Positions 9,261-18,575 of a stretch of 64,000 nucleotides of DNA are shown in pieces. The DNA is from Aliikangiella coralliicola. Lineage in GTDB: Bacteria; Pseudomonadota; Gammaproteobacteria; Enterobacterales; Kangiellaceae. Each line of letters begins with the position of its first letter. Position 1 is the stretch's first letter. The notes below the pieces were generated by a model that did not search any database, was not told where the DNA came from, and was given only the letters and a program-made list of their open reading frames with translations. Where the stretch lies: assembly GCF_007004725.1 (NCBI RefSeq), contig NZ_ML660169.1, positions 297,270 to 361,269 on the forward strand, in the 5' to 3' direction. The translations under genes were made by a program, and so were the position numbers.

Positions 9261-9788
9261 TTTTTAGAGCGTTTCGCACCGCTTCGCTTGCGTGCGAGTT
9301 ACTTTTTTCAAGAGCAAAAAAAGTAACCAAAAATGCCCGTACGCTTGGCCGCTAGGCAACGCGAGTACGTTAGTCATAAAATCTATAATGGTTCTTTTGC
9401 GCCTACCCACTCGTATTTAATTAGCTTCCCACCGATGACGGTTTGTGAATTGAGATAAATTGAAAGTCCACAAGTGGGGATGAAAGGCAAAAATTAACTG
9501 AGTCGGTTGAAAAACAGAAGCAGTCATTAAAAGTTCTTCGCCCAGCGGCTATAACGAGCTTGTGGAATTCATGACTCATTGGATTAAGCGGAAAAATGTC
9601 TGAGGGAACCGAGTTTTTTTCCGCCCAATGAGTCGCTTTCAACAAGAAAGGAAAGCAAAGGCCTACCAAGTCTTACAACACTCAGAAAATTAGTTATCTT
9701 CAGCGTAAAAGCCCTTTTGGTTACTTTTGTGGCTTTGGACAAAAGTAACTCGCATGCAAGCGAAGCGATGCGAAACCGCTCTAAAAAA
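9261..9788. repeat. 528-bp element with about 75-bp imperfect inverted termini between convergent genes
   Basis: The left arm (about 9261-9335) reads TTTTTAGAGCG TTTCGCACCGCTTCGC TTGCGTGCGAGTTACTTTT. The reverse complement of the right arm (about 9710-9788) reads TTTTTAGAGCG GTTTCGCATCGCTTCGC TTGCATGCGAGTTACTTTT. Each arm contains its own smaller GTTACTTTT...AAAAGTAAC hairpin. The right arm ends exactly at the stop codon of the TonB receptor. The interior has no convincing gene; one 82-codon minus-strand frame is present but lacks any recognisable product. It may double as a two-way terminator. It looks like a non-autonomous mobile or recombinational repeat. Confidence 0.7.
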
Positions 9789-12287
9789 CTAAAAATACAT
9801 CCTAAAATCAATCCCCACCATCTTAGGCTCCGCCCGAGTAGTAGTAGGCGATCCAATCGCCTCCCCCTGCCCCCCAACAGAAAGCAAATACTCCTCATCC
9901 CCAAGGTTAGTCCCCCAAATAGAAACCTCCCAATCAGCATCCGCCGGATAATAACTAAGCCGAGCATTTTGCAATGTATAATCACCAATATGACGTGACT
10001 GATCAGCCCCGGTATGGTCAACCCGATCATCAGTAAAATTATGATGAAATCTAAATGCCAAATCCCCCGCCTCTCCCATATTTAAGTTGTAATCAAAAAT
10101 AATATTCCACTTATTTTCTGGAATTGACGAAAGCGGCTCACCAGTCAAATCATCTGCCGCAGTTTCTCCGGGAAACAACGAGTAACTCGTATACTCAGTT
10201 TGCACATTACCGTAATTAGCGGTCACTCGAAAATTATCATTGAATTGCCAGCGTAAATCGATATCGTAACCATTACCCTCGGCATCCGCGTTACCCACAT
10301 TATAAGTTGGGATAGTACCGGCAGGGCCTGACAATTTTAAAATCTGTAAATCTTCATACTCATAATCATAAATAGCGAGATTAAAAATTAATTGATCGTC
10401 TAACCAACTACTTTTTAAACCTAGCTCGTTGTTAACTATTTTTTCTTCGTTGAAAGCAGGGTCAACGCCAAGACTATTAAACCCACCGGACTTAAAACCT
10501 TTCGCCGAGCTAAAATATGTCATTACATTATCGCTCCACCGATAATCAACAACGAGTCTTGGAGTCCACGCATCCCAGGAATCATTTTGTTTGTTTGCGG
10601 GGTTAAACTGATCAAAGAAAACCAATCCAAAGGGCACGGGATCAACACCGGGTATTGGAATGATAAATGCGTTATCCCATGAAGTTAAAATGTCGAAAGA
10701 CTTTTTGTCATGGGTGTACCTGATACCAAAAGTTACATCAAGCCTCTCAGTCATCGCGTAGGTGAAATCAGCATAAAACGCCACACTGTTATAAGTGCCA
10801 TCGTCATAAGTGGTTTCCAACCAATCGCGATTAACATTAGCGGCAACGGTCATATCTAGAATGGTTGCAGGATCAAGGCCGCTCAAAAATGAAAGCAATT
10901 GTAATTGATTGCTAAATTCGCTTCCGAAAAATCCAGCTAACCCTCCCCCCAACGGAAGATTAGGGATCATTTCTGGCGGAACGCCTGCAGCGGTATAGAA
11001 AAAAGTATCTAATGTATTTGTCGTGATAAAGACTTCATGAGCTTGCTTCGCGTGTTCCCAAGAGTATGTCGCACCAACGGTCCATTGCAGATCACCATCT
11101 CCCTTTGACGACAGCCTTAGCTCATGGCTCGCTTGCTCTTGATCTTCATTATTTTTGGTCGCGAAGAAAAAGCGTGGGTTGGCGCTACCGTCTTCTTCCT
11201 CAAAACTTGATGATTCGAAGGTTCTGTATGCTGCGATATAAGTTAAAGTAAAATCTGAATAATCCGATGTAATTTCGAGTGAAGCTCCCCAAAGATCTCG
11301 CTCCTCCAAAGAGTTAATATCAGATTCAATCGCACCAAATGGATTAGCAGGCGCAATCGCGGTGTTCATACTGGCAACTATCGGTGCATCTTGAGAAACC
11401 GTGTCATAGTCTACTCGAAATAAAACTTCGGTTGCGTCACTGTAGTCCCAAAGCAGCGACATTTTTAGCGATTGATTATCCTGATTACCAGTGTCTCTTT
11501 GACCGACCACAGGAATATAACCATCTCTTTCATTGGAAACCAGGCTAGCGCGAAAATAGACATCATCGCTAAATTCAGTGTTGAACATCCCGTTAATCTG
11601 TCTGCGTCCAAAGTCACCGACAGTAACGCCAAACTCGCCGCTTGAACCTTTCTCTGGTTTTTTTGTTATCACGTGAAGCGATCCAGCCGCTGCGTTCCTG
11701 CCAAATAAAGTTCCTTGCGGACCTTTAAGAATTTCTACTCGTTCCACATCATTAAAATTAGCCTGAGACGCGCCGCCTCTACCCACATAAACGCCGTCAA
11801 CATAAACCGCTACTGCAGGGTCAGAGCCAATTCCAAAATCGTTGGTGGTTATTCCACGAATGTTGTAACTCGGTTGAGTAAAGCTAGCGTTGTTTGTTTC
11901 AAATCCTGGTGTAATGCTGCCCAGATCATTAATACTCAATGCCGCCATATCTTGCAGATCTTTATCTTGAAAAAGACTAATTGAAATTGGTACATCTTGT
12001 GGGTTTTCTTCACGATGCTGCGCGGTAACAACAATCAGGTTTTCATTTTGTTTTTCTTGGCGATCACCAGCGGAATTTTCAGCACTTTGTGATTGGTAAA
12101 CACCTGGTTGACTAACATTTGATTGACCATCCGGCGCAGGGCTTTTATGCATCAGCTTATCGTCCATAACCTGATCTTCTGCCGCACCAGTAGCTGGGAG
12201 CAAACTGCTAAAGAGTATTGTGCAAACTGCTAAATAAGTTTTTCTTGCGGCAAAAGGTATTCGACCGCTAGTTAATGTTAAATTCAT
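9789..12287 (-). CDS. TonB-dependent outer-membrane receptor (832 residues)
   Basis: Outer-membrane TonB-dependent transporter. It begins with a signal peptide (FAARKTYLAVCTILFSSLLPATGAAED), followed by a low-complexity linker and a TonB box in ENLIVVTAQHREENPQDVPISIS. The plug domain carries YNIRGITTNDFG, VYVDGVYVGRGGASQANFNDVERVEILKGPQGTLFGRNAAAGSLHVIT, and the barrel ends in KMVGIDFRMYF. It is of the type often annotated for sterol, siderophore or complex-nutrient uptake; no substrate is visible. AAGGGA precedes the ATG with good spacing. A TetR regulator gene lies upstream on the same strand and its candidate operator lies in the promoter region. Confidence 0.92.
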   Translation of the reverse strand: MNLTLTSGRIPFAARKTYLAVCTILFSSLLPATGAAEDQVMDDKLMHKSPAPDGQSNVSQPGVYQSQSAENSAGDRQEKQNENLIVVTAQHREENPQDVPISISLFQDKDLQDMAALSINDLGSITPGFETNNASFTQPSYNIRGITTNDFGIGSDPAVAVYVDGVYVGRGGASQANFNDVERVEILKGPQGTLFGRNAAAGSLHVITKKPEKGSSGEFGVTVGDFGRRQINGMFNTEFSDDVYFRASLVSNERDGYIPVVGQRDTGNQDNQSLKMSLLWDYSDATEVLFRVDYDTVSQDAPIVASMNTAIAPANPFGAIESDINSLEERDLWGASLEITSDYSDFTLTYIAAYRTFESSSFEEEDGSANPRFFFATKNNEDQEQASHELRLSSKGDGDLQWTVGATYSWEHAKQAHEVFITTNTLDTFFYTAAGVPPEMIPNLPLGGGLAGFFGSEFSNQLQLLSFLSGLDPATILDMTVAANVNRDWLETTYDDGTYNSVAFYADFTYAMTERLDVTFGIRYTHDKKSFDILTSWDNAFIIPIPGVDPVPFGLVFFDQFNPANKQNDSWDAWTPRLVVDYRWSDNVMTYFSSAKGFKSGGFNSLGVDPAFNEEKIVNNELGLKSSWLDDQLIFNLAIYDYEYEDLQILKLSGPAGTIPTYNVGNADAEGNGYDIDLRWQFNDNFRVTANYGNVQTEYTSYSLFPGETAADDLTGEPLSSIPENKWNIIFDYNLNMGEAGDLAFRFHHNFTDDRVDHTGADQSRHIGDYTLQNARLSYYPADADWEVSIWGTNLGDEEYLLSVGGQGEAIGSPTTTRAEPKMVGIDFRMYF

Positions 12288-12439
12288 CTGCTGTCCCTTT
12301 TATCTTTCGTTTTTGAATTATTCTATTTTTTATTTCTTAATTTTGAGCAAGATCGATGACTACATTATTTTGCTTTCCAATCACACGTTCAGCAGACCAT
12401 TTACTGCAATTTCGTCTGATATCGGCGAACAACCTATCT

Positions 12440-12453
12440 GGTACGAAAGTACC
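12440..12453. promoter_or_regulatory. Candidate TetR operator (GGTAC-GAAA-GTACC) upstream of the TonB receptor
   Basis: A 14-base perfect palindrome lies about 150 bases before the receptor start, in a 360-base gap (12288-12647) with no gene. A related imperfect site, GTGACAAAGTACC, lies at 13453-13465 upstream of the tetR gene itself. One regulator with a site before its own gene and one before its neighbour is the usual TetR pattern, but the second site matches only partly. Confidence 0.35.
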
Positions 12454-12647
12454 TTTTAGAACAAGGCTTGTCAATTATTGATGATAGTTCAATCATTAAC
12501 AATTAATAGAAATTATTTTTTATTATTAAAAATCAATAAGTTATTTACGCCATCACGAAAATGATAGCAGGAAGACAGAACGCACCAAATTTACCTGAGT
12601 TCGGGACAAAACTCGGGTTAAATTAGCAACAAATCAAAAAACTGGAT

Positions 12648-13322
12648 TTACGAAACCAGGCGTGTGAATGTTCGTTGTAAGGTTTGCAGGGCTTGCGATT
12701 CACTCACAAAACCGGCTAACAGGCTATGTTCAAGATAGAGAATAATTGCGATCAGCTCACGGCTATCAGAATCGGGGTCATTGGAGCCTAGCGCCTGAAA
12801 AAATTGCGCGATAGCATTGAGTTGTTGCAGCTCCATGTCATTAACCAGTTGCGCTAATTCGGGATTGCGTAATGACTCATTGCGAAAAGCGCGTTCGATC
12901 ATACGGTCATCCTTATTTTTGACCTGCACGCTGATATGCCGCAAAATCATGTCAGTTAACCGTTCACGTATTACTTGATAATCACCATCTGCTAGCTCAC
13001 TCAGACTTGCAAAGGAATCAAACAACTCTCTTCCTGCAGTTTCAAGTGATTGTAGCTGGTTAATATTACGCTCACAAAAATCGAGAAATGCATCATGTAA
13101 CAAAGCATGGATATCAGGAAAATAATAGGTGGTAGCTGCGAGCGGAACATCTGCCATTTCAGCGATTGCTCTATGTTTTACCCCTTGAACACCGTGCTCT
13201 ACAATGATATCTCTCACCGCTTTGAGGATTTTTTCACGGCGCTTTTTTCCGTCTGCACGGGTCGGTATGCGTCCGCGATAAGATGCCTGAATGGAGTTAA
13301 GAATTGGGTGGATTTTTTCCAT
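12648..13322 (-). CDS. TetR-family transcriptional regulator
   Basis: A DNA-binding repressor of the TetR family. The N-terminal helix-turn-helix reads KRREKILKAVRDIIVEHGVQGVKHRAIAEMADVPLAATTYYFPD, with the characteristic YYFPD at the end of the recognition helix. The C-terminal ligand domain is not recognisable. The frame runs back to 13382, but the ATG at 13322 gives a normal-length protein; neither start has a strong ribosome site. It lies upstream of, and on the same strand as, the TonB receptor, so it may control that receptor. Ligand unknown. Confidence 0.88.
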   Translation of the reverse strand: MEKIHPILNSIQASYRGRIPTRADGKKRREKILKAVRDIIVEHGVQGVKHRAIAEMADVPLAATTYYFPDIHALLHDAFLDFCERNINQLQSLETAGRELFDSFASLSELADGDYQVIRERLTDMILRHISVQVKNKDDRMIERAFRNESLRNPELAQLVNDMELQQLNAIAQFFQALGSNDPDSDSRELIAIILYLEHSLLAGFVSESQALQTLQRTFTRLVS

Positions 13323-13382
13323 TAAGTTATTCAAATGTTGATGAGCGACCAAGCCATAAAACCAGTAAGTAATGCTATTCAA

Positions 13383-13719
13383 TCAAACAAAGTTCTCACC
13401 ATCATGGTGCCGGTTTAAATCAGGCAGCTCAAATGCCAGCGATTGAATACCCGTGACAAAGTACCATTGATAAAGCCTGTATCTCAAGTTAATTACTTGG
13501 GCGATAGAATATTATGGTGGTAATTAGCGCAGAGTCTTATATCATTTTGAAATTATTTAGAAACAATTTTATTACTTTTTAGTGAGTTTTTTCTCGATTT
13601 TATGCGAATTATCTATTACCGTTAAGCAGTGATGCTTATGCTCATTAAGTTCTCAAATGAGTGCTTCGACATAGTAAACACTTAATCCACTCATTTAATC
13701 TATCCGGCATATCAAATCT
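13383..13719. other. Divergent promoter region between tetR and the DMT gene
   Basis: This AT-rich gap holds the tetR promoter on one side and the DMT promoter on the other. The only structured site noticed is GTGACAAAGTACC at 13453-13465, which resembles the palindrome before the TonB receptor. No gene or RNA was recognised. Confidence 0.4.
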
Positions 13720-14631
13720 ATGCAAAATATTGGCTTGTTTATCATTTCCGCAGTCATCTGGGGCTCAACCTGGCTGATGATTACCTTTCAGCTAGGTGTC
13801 GTTGAACCTATCATATCGGTCATTTACCGCTTTGGATTAGCCAGTCTCATTTTGTTCAGTATTTGTTTGATCAAAAAGAAGTCGTTTCGCTTTGAGCCCA
13901 TTGACCAGTTTCTCATTTTGCTGCAAGGCTTATTATTGTTCGGCTTTAACTACTGGTTGACTTATTTGAGCATTTCACACATCAACAGCGCACTTGCCGC
14001 AGTTTTAAGTACCAGTATCGTCTATTTTAATGTCGTCTTCGCAAAGGTCTTCCTGGGCGATGAAATTCGTAATGAAGTGCTCGTTGGCGCAACAGTTGGC
14101 GTATTAGGAATCGTTTTAATTTTTATGCCGGAGTTAGAGTTTTCAGGCGATCAAAATAATGCCTGGTATGGAATCAGTTTGCTGCTTTTAGGCAGTGTGT
14201 TCGCTTCTCTTGGCAATATTGTTTCAGCGAAAACACAACGTCGAAAAATACCAGTGTTGCAAGCCAACGCTCTGGGCATGGGCTATGCTTCATTATTCAT
14301 TGGTGTCATTGCATTAATCAGCGGCTATCAATTCAGCTTCGATGCGTCTTTCAGTTATATTGGCTCACTGCTTTATCTCGCACTATTTGGCTCCGTGATT
14401 GCTTTCGGCGCTTTTCTCACCTTGCTGGGCAGAATAGGCCCGGACAAAGCAGGTTATGTGACCCTGGTTTATCCGGTCATTGCGATGATCCTTTCAACTT
14501 TCTTCGAAAATTACCAGTGGACCCTCGAAGGATTATTTGGATTACTAGCAATTCTACTCGGTAATTTTATCGCCATGGGGAAATACAAAAACCTGTCAAT
14601 CTATCAGCGCTTGAGGAACAACAAAACTTAG
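13720..14631 (+). CDS. EamA/DMT-family inner-membrane transporter
   Basis: A drug/metabolite-transporter-fold permease of 303 residues with about ten hydrophobic segments in two EamA repeats. The first repeat starts FIISAVIWGSTWLMITFQLG, whose WGSTW motif is typical, and the second begins near AWYGISLLLLGSVFASLGN. The final helix ends with a short basic tail. Substrate cannot be predicted; relatives export amino acids or metabolites. It is divergent from tetR and stands about 250 bases before the threonine leader, so co-regulation with threonine is possible but not shown. Confidence 0.85.
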   Translation: MQNIGLFIISAVIWGSTWLMITFQLGVVEPIISVIYRFGLASLILFSICLIKKKSFRFEPIDQFLILLQGLLLFGFNYWLTYLSISHINSALAAVLSTSIVYFNVVFAKVFLGDEIRNEVLVGATVGVLGIVLIFMPELEFSGDQNNAWYGISLLLLGSVFASLGNIVSAKTQRRKIPVLQANALGMGYASLFIGVIALISGYQFSFDASFSYIGSLLYLALFGSVIAFGAFLTLLGRIGPDKAGYVTLVYPVIAMILSTFFENYQWTLEGLFGLLAILLGNFIAMGKYKNLSIYQRLRNNKT

Positions 14632-14881
14632 GTGACTGAATCGTTGTTCAAAAACACGAATAGCGCAAATACCATATAGCTGGTCTACACTTGATAATTA
14701 TAACTACAAGCTATTTGGTAATCCCGAGAAACTTAGGTATCGTCTGGATGCTTCTGTCTATTCAGCGAATCAAATTTGAATGATAGAGCTTAAGCAATAA
14801 AATCAGGTAATAAAAGAACGACTAAAAAACAATATAAGAAAAAACAAATAACAATTTTAAGCTACTTGCTACGATTGAGAA

Positions 14882-14998
14882 ATGACAAATAACCGTATTA
14901 CTTCTACAAGTTTAGTTATCAGAGCGATTACCAGCGCGATTATTACCGGGACCTCGCGTACCGGCACGATTATGCGTTGCTGGAAGGTCATAGGCTAA
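14882..14998 (+). CDS. thrL: Threonine operon leader peptide (38 residues)
   Basis: ATG at 14882 and TAA at 14996-14998 enclose 38 codons. Eight are Thr (positions 2, 7, 9, 17, 22, 24, 27, 29) and seven are Ile (6, 13, 16, 20, 21, 30, 37), so 15 of 38 codons read the two amino acids that signal threonine-pathway supply. It begins MTNNRITSTS and includes AITSAIITGTSRTGTI. The Escherichia coli ThrL has 21 residues with the same two amino acids clustered, so this one is longer and more spread out. A rho-independent terminator follows 22 bases after the stop, and thrA begins behind it. Its function is to couple translation speed to terminator formation. Confidence 0.9.
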   Translation: MTNNRITSTSLVIRAITSAIITGTSRTGTIMRCWKVIG

Positions 14999-15060
14999 TG
15001 TAATAAAAGAAATTCCCAAAAGCCCGTGACTCTTCCAAGACTCACGGGCTTTTTGTTATT
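14987..15060 (+). promoter_or_regulatory. Thr attenuator: antiterminator arm plus intrinsic terminator
   Basis: The terminator stem is AGCCCGTGA (15021-15029) paired with TCACGGGCT (15042-15050), extended inward across one C-C mismatch by TCTT/AAGA, and followed by TTTTTGTTATT. The competing arm GTCATAGGCT (14987-14996) can pair with AGCCCGTGAC (15021-15030) with one G-U wobble and one A-C mismatch. This arm overlaps the end of the leader peptide. A ribosome reaching the stop would cover it and let the terminator form. A ribosome stalled at Thr/Ile codons upstream would leave it free and prevent termination. Confidence 0.85.
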
Positions 15061-15072
15061 AAGAGAGAAAAA

Positions 15073-17529
15073 ATGAAAGTACTTAAATTTGGTGGTTCTT
15101 CTTTAGCAAATACGACTTGTTTCAAACAAGTCGCTAACATTGTTCACGATTATGGCAAAACCGGGCCAATCGCAGTGGTCTTGTCAGCGCCTCAAGGAAT
15201 AACTAATTTACTGGTCTCCCTGGTCGATAGTTTAAACGAAGGGAATAGCAATCAATCTGATCAAGAACTCATCCTGCAAAAACTCTCCGCAATCTTAGAA
15301 GACAGTTTTACTCAGTTTCCTTCCATTGACCACGATGCCATTGCTGTTGCTTTCGAAGACCTTAGTGTCAGACTCAACCAACTTGTTCAAGGTGCAAAAC
15401 TCTTATCACATTGCCCATCAGCAACCCAGGCTCAAATTCTTGGAACCGGCGAAAAATTCAGTGTGGCTTTACTCAATGCGATTTTGCAAACACTCGGTAA
15501 TGAAACCTCACTCATAGACCCAGAAAAATTTCTGACAATTGATGATCGTGCAGCAGAACCCGTTGCCGAACTGGAAATTTCAAAAAAACGATTTTCAGAT
15601 AACTATTCTAATTTATCAACCATTGCAATAATGCCCGGCTTTTTCGGTGTAAAACTCAATGGTGAAACCGGTACACTAGGCCGTAATGGTTCAGACTATT
15701 CTGCTGCAATTCTAGCGGTTTGTGTCCAAGCAAAAACTTGCGAAATCTGGACCGATGTTGACGGTGTTTATAATGCCGATCCGAGATTAGTGGCCGACGC
15801 TCATCTGATTGATAAAATGTCTTACCACGAAGCCATGGAACTTTCTTATTTCGGCGCTAAGGTACTTCACCCAAAAACAATCGCACCACTTTCTCAAAAT
15901 CAAATTCGTTGCCGCATTAAAAACACGCACTCTCCACAAAATCCCGGCACGCTGATATCAAGTGAATCAACGGTTGGCGAAATGGTTAAGGCGATTTCGA
16001 ATTTATCTGATGTTGCAATGATCAATGTCTCAGGGCCCGGTATGAAAGGCATGGTCGGAATGGCAAGTCGTGTTTTCTCCGCGATTAGTCTCGCCGATAT
16101 CTCAGTGATTATGATAAGTCAGTCTTCGGCTGAATATTGTATTAGTTTTTGTGTTCCCGGCAGTGAAGCTGAAGCCGCTAGAGACTGCTTAAACCAGACA
16201 TTTGAACTAGAACTCAAAAATGAACTACTCGAACCCATTTCTGTTCGACAGAATTTGGCGGTAGTGACTTTAGTTGGCGACCATATGCAGCAACAAAAAG
16301 GAATTGCCGCAAAGTTTTTCAAAGCGCTTTCACAAGCCAGAGTCAATATCATTGCGATTGCCCAGGACTCATCTGAACGGAGTATTTCTGCAGTGATAAG
16401 AGGCCAACGAACTGACGATGCCATTAAAGTTTGCCATCAAAATCTGTTCTTAAAAAAACCAGCGATCGATGCTTTTGTTATCGGTTGTGGAACTGTCGGT
16501 AAAGAACTTATCCAGCAAATACACAGACAACAGCCGCGACTTAACGATAAAAATATTTCGTTGAATGTGGTCGGCATCGCTAACAGTCGAAAGTTACTAT
16601 TAGACAAACAGGGGATCAATCTCGAGAACTGGTTGCCTGCACTGAATGACGCGAGCGATCAACTTTCTTTACAGCGTTTGCAAGCATTCATTCTGGAAGC
16701 ACACCTGAATAATCCGGTGATTATTGATTGCACCAGTAACGAAGCCATCGCTATGTCATACCACGAATACCTGCAAAGCGGATTTCACGTAGTCACTGCC
16801 AATAAAAAGGCGAATACAGCGAGCTTTGATTATTATCAAAAACTGCGCGATGCGGCTGATGCGAAACAACGAAGATTTTTATATGAAACGAATGTCGGTG
16901 CAGGTTTACCTGTGATCGATAATTTGCAAGGACTGATGCGAGCTGGAGATGAGCTGGTTCAATTTGAAGGAATTTTATCAGGTTCACTCTCGTATATATT
17001 TGGTGAACTACATCAAGGCCTTTCACTATCAGAAGCAACGATAAAAGCGAAAGATCTGGGTTACACAGAACCTAACCCCGCGGAAGATCTCAGCGGCCTG
17101 GATGTCGCCAGAAAAGTTTTAGTGATTGCACGGGAAGCTGGACTTGAATTGGAACTATCGGACATTGAACTGGAACCAGTTGTACCCGAAGAGCTCGCTA
17201 ACATTACCGACGCTGACGAATTCATGAGAAAACTGCCTGACTTTGATCAAACTTTTCAACCCAAGATAGAAAAAGCGCAGCAAAATGGCGAATATCTACG
17301 ATATATTGCTAGTATTGAAGGCGGTAAGTGCAAAGTAGGCATTCAGTCTGTGGATTCAAGTCACCCACTCTACAGTGTTGCTGACGGCGAAAATGCGCTT
17401 GCGTTGCACACTCGCTACTATCAACCAAAACCTTATGTGATTAGAGGCTATGGCGCAGGCGCATCTGTCACCGCGGCAGGGTTATTTGGTGATGTGCTAC
17501 GAACCCTAGCCTGGGACCATGAGCATTAA
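15073..17529 (+). CDS. thrA: Bifunctional aspartokinase / homoserine dehydrogenase I
   Basis: It catalyses the first and third steps from aspartate to threonine in the cytoplasm. The N-terminal aspartokinase starts MKVLKFGGSSLAN, with LGRNGSDYSAAIL in the catalytic core, followed by two ACT domains (about residues 320-460) for threonine feedback. The C-terminal homoserine dehydrogenase starts at DAFVIGCGTVGKELIQQI and carries VTANKKANT and the substrate loop YTEPNPAEDLSGLDVARK. At 818 residues it has the E. coli ThrA length. It is the first structural gene of thrABC, 36 bases before thrB, and is controlled by the attenuator just upstream. Confidence 0.97.
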   Translation: MKVLKFGGSSLANTTCFKQVANIVHDYGKTGPIAVVLSAPQGITNLLVSLVDSLNEGNSNQSDQELILQKLSAILEDSFTQFPSIDHDAIAVAFEDLSVRLNQLVQGAKLLSHCPSATQAQILGTGEKFSVALLNAILQTLGNETSLIDPEKFLTIDDRAAEPVAELEISKKRFSDNYSNLSTIAIMPGFFGVKLNGETGTLGRNGSDYSAAILAVCVQAKTCEIWTDVDGVYNADPRLVADAHLIDKMSYHEAMELSYFGAKVLHPKTIAPLSQNQIRCRIKNTHSPQNPGTLISSESTVGEMVKAISNLSDVAMINVSGPGMKGMVGMASRVFSAISLADISVIMISQSSAEYCISFCVPGSEAEAARDCLNQTFELELKNELLEPISVRQNLAVVTLVGDHMQQQKGIAAKFFKALSQARVNIIAIAQDSSERSISAVIRGQRTDDAIKVCHQNLFLKKPAIDAFVIGCGTVGKELIQQIHRQQPRLNDKNISLNVVGIANSRKLLLDKQGINLENWLPALNDASDQLSLQRLQAFILEAHLNNPVIIDCTSNEAIAMSYHEYLQSGFHVVTANKKANTASFDYYQKLRDAADAKQRRFLYETNVGAGLPVIDNLQGLMRAGDELVQFEGILSGSLSYIFGELHQGLSLSEATIKAKDLGYTEPNPAEDLSGLDVARKVLVIAREAGLELELSDIELEPVVPEELANITDADEFMRKLPDFDQTFQPKIEKAQQNGEYLRYIASIEGGKCKVGIQSVDSSHPLYSVADGENALALHTRYYQPKPYVIRGYGAGASVTAAGLFGDVLRTLAWDHEH

Positions 17530-17565
17530 GAAATAAATTTAGACAGCAACAACAGGTAGTCGTCA

Positions 17566-18531
17566 ATGTCAGTTTCAGTTTTTGCACCGATATCAATCGG
17601 CAACGTAAGTGTTGGTTTTGATACGTTAGGTTTAGCGGTAACGCCGATTGATGGAACATTAGTTGGTGATATAGTTTCAATTGAGTCTCTCTCAACTTCA
17701 GCCAGCTCTCAAGAAGACAGCCAATTTGTTTTGGCTGGAAGCCATGCCGACAAGCTTCCGTCAAATAAAAATGAAAATATCGTATGGCGGTGTTTAGCAG
17801 CATTTAATCAAGCGCTCTCAAAACAATCTATCGATATTCAACCTGTCAAAATCACACTCGAAAAAAATATTCCAGTGAGTAGTGGGCTGGGCTCAAGTGC
17901 TTGCTCAGTAGTTGCCGGTTTCGTCGCACTCAATGAGTTTTATAATCAGCCATTTGATAAAATGACGTTACTCAAATTAATGGGAGCCCTCGAAGCTGAA
18001 ATAAGCGGTAGTTTACACTATGACAATGTGGCTCCCTGTTATCTCGGCGGGCTGCAGTTGATGCTCGATGACCCAGAAAAAATAACGCAGACCTTACCGA
18101 CCTTTGACGACTGTTATTGGGTTATTGCCTATCCTGATATTGAAGTGAGCACCAAAGCAGCACGGGAAATATTGCCTGATAGCTACGATAGAAAAACACT
18201 CATTCAGTTTGGCCAAAACCTGGCTGGCTTTGTTGATGCCTGTTATCGCAAGGATAAGCAGCAAGCCTTTTCGCTTTTAAAAGACGTTGTTGCCGAACCC
18301 TATCGGAAAAAACTTCTGCCAAATTTCGAATCCGCGCAACAGACACTGAAAGAATATGGTTGTCTAGCTACCGGAATTTCAGGTTCAGGTCCAACATTAT
18401 TTGCGGTCTGCGATAATCTTGAAACAGCGGAAAAAAGCCAACAGTGGTTGAAACAAAACTACCTTCGGTCCGATGAAGGATTTGTGCATATTTGCAAAGT
18501 CGATAACTCTGGCGCGAGAAAAACGAATTAA
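17566..18531 (+). CDS. thrB: Homoserine kinase
   Basis: A GHMP-family kinase that phosphorylates homoserine. The ATP loop is seen as PVSSGLGSSACSVVAGFVAL, and the C-terminal GHMP motif as CLATGISGSGPTLFAVCD. At 321 residues it has a normal length (about 310). It starts 36 bases after thrA and ends 44 bases before thrC, within one operon. Confidence 0.97.
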   Translation: MSVSVFAPISIGNVSVGFDTLGLAVTPIDGTLVGDIVSIESLSTSASSQEDSQFVLAGSHADKLPSNKNENIVWRCLAAFNQALSKQSIDIQPVKITLEKNIPVSSGLGSSACSVVAGFVALNEFYNQPFDKMTLLKLMGALEAEISGSLHYDNVAPCYLGGLQLMLDDPEKITQTLPTFDDCYWVIAYPDIEVSTKAAREILPDSYDRKTLIQFGQNLAGFVDACYRKDKQQAFSLLKDVVAEPYRKKLLPNFESAQQTLKEYGCLATGISGSGPTLFAVCDNLETAEKSQQWLKQNYLRSDEGFVHICKVDNSGARKTN

Positions 18532-18575
18532 ACCTAACTCTGGACAACTAATGTTCTAAATATGGGACCACTACA

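Noticed and set aside
9421..9669. 82-codon minus-strand frame inside the inverted-repeat element
   Set aside because: Frames of this kind recur inside such repeats and are usually not genes. No start signal or domain was found.
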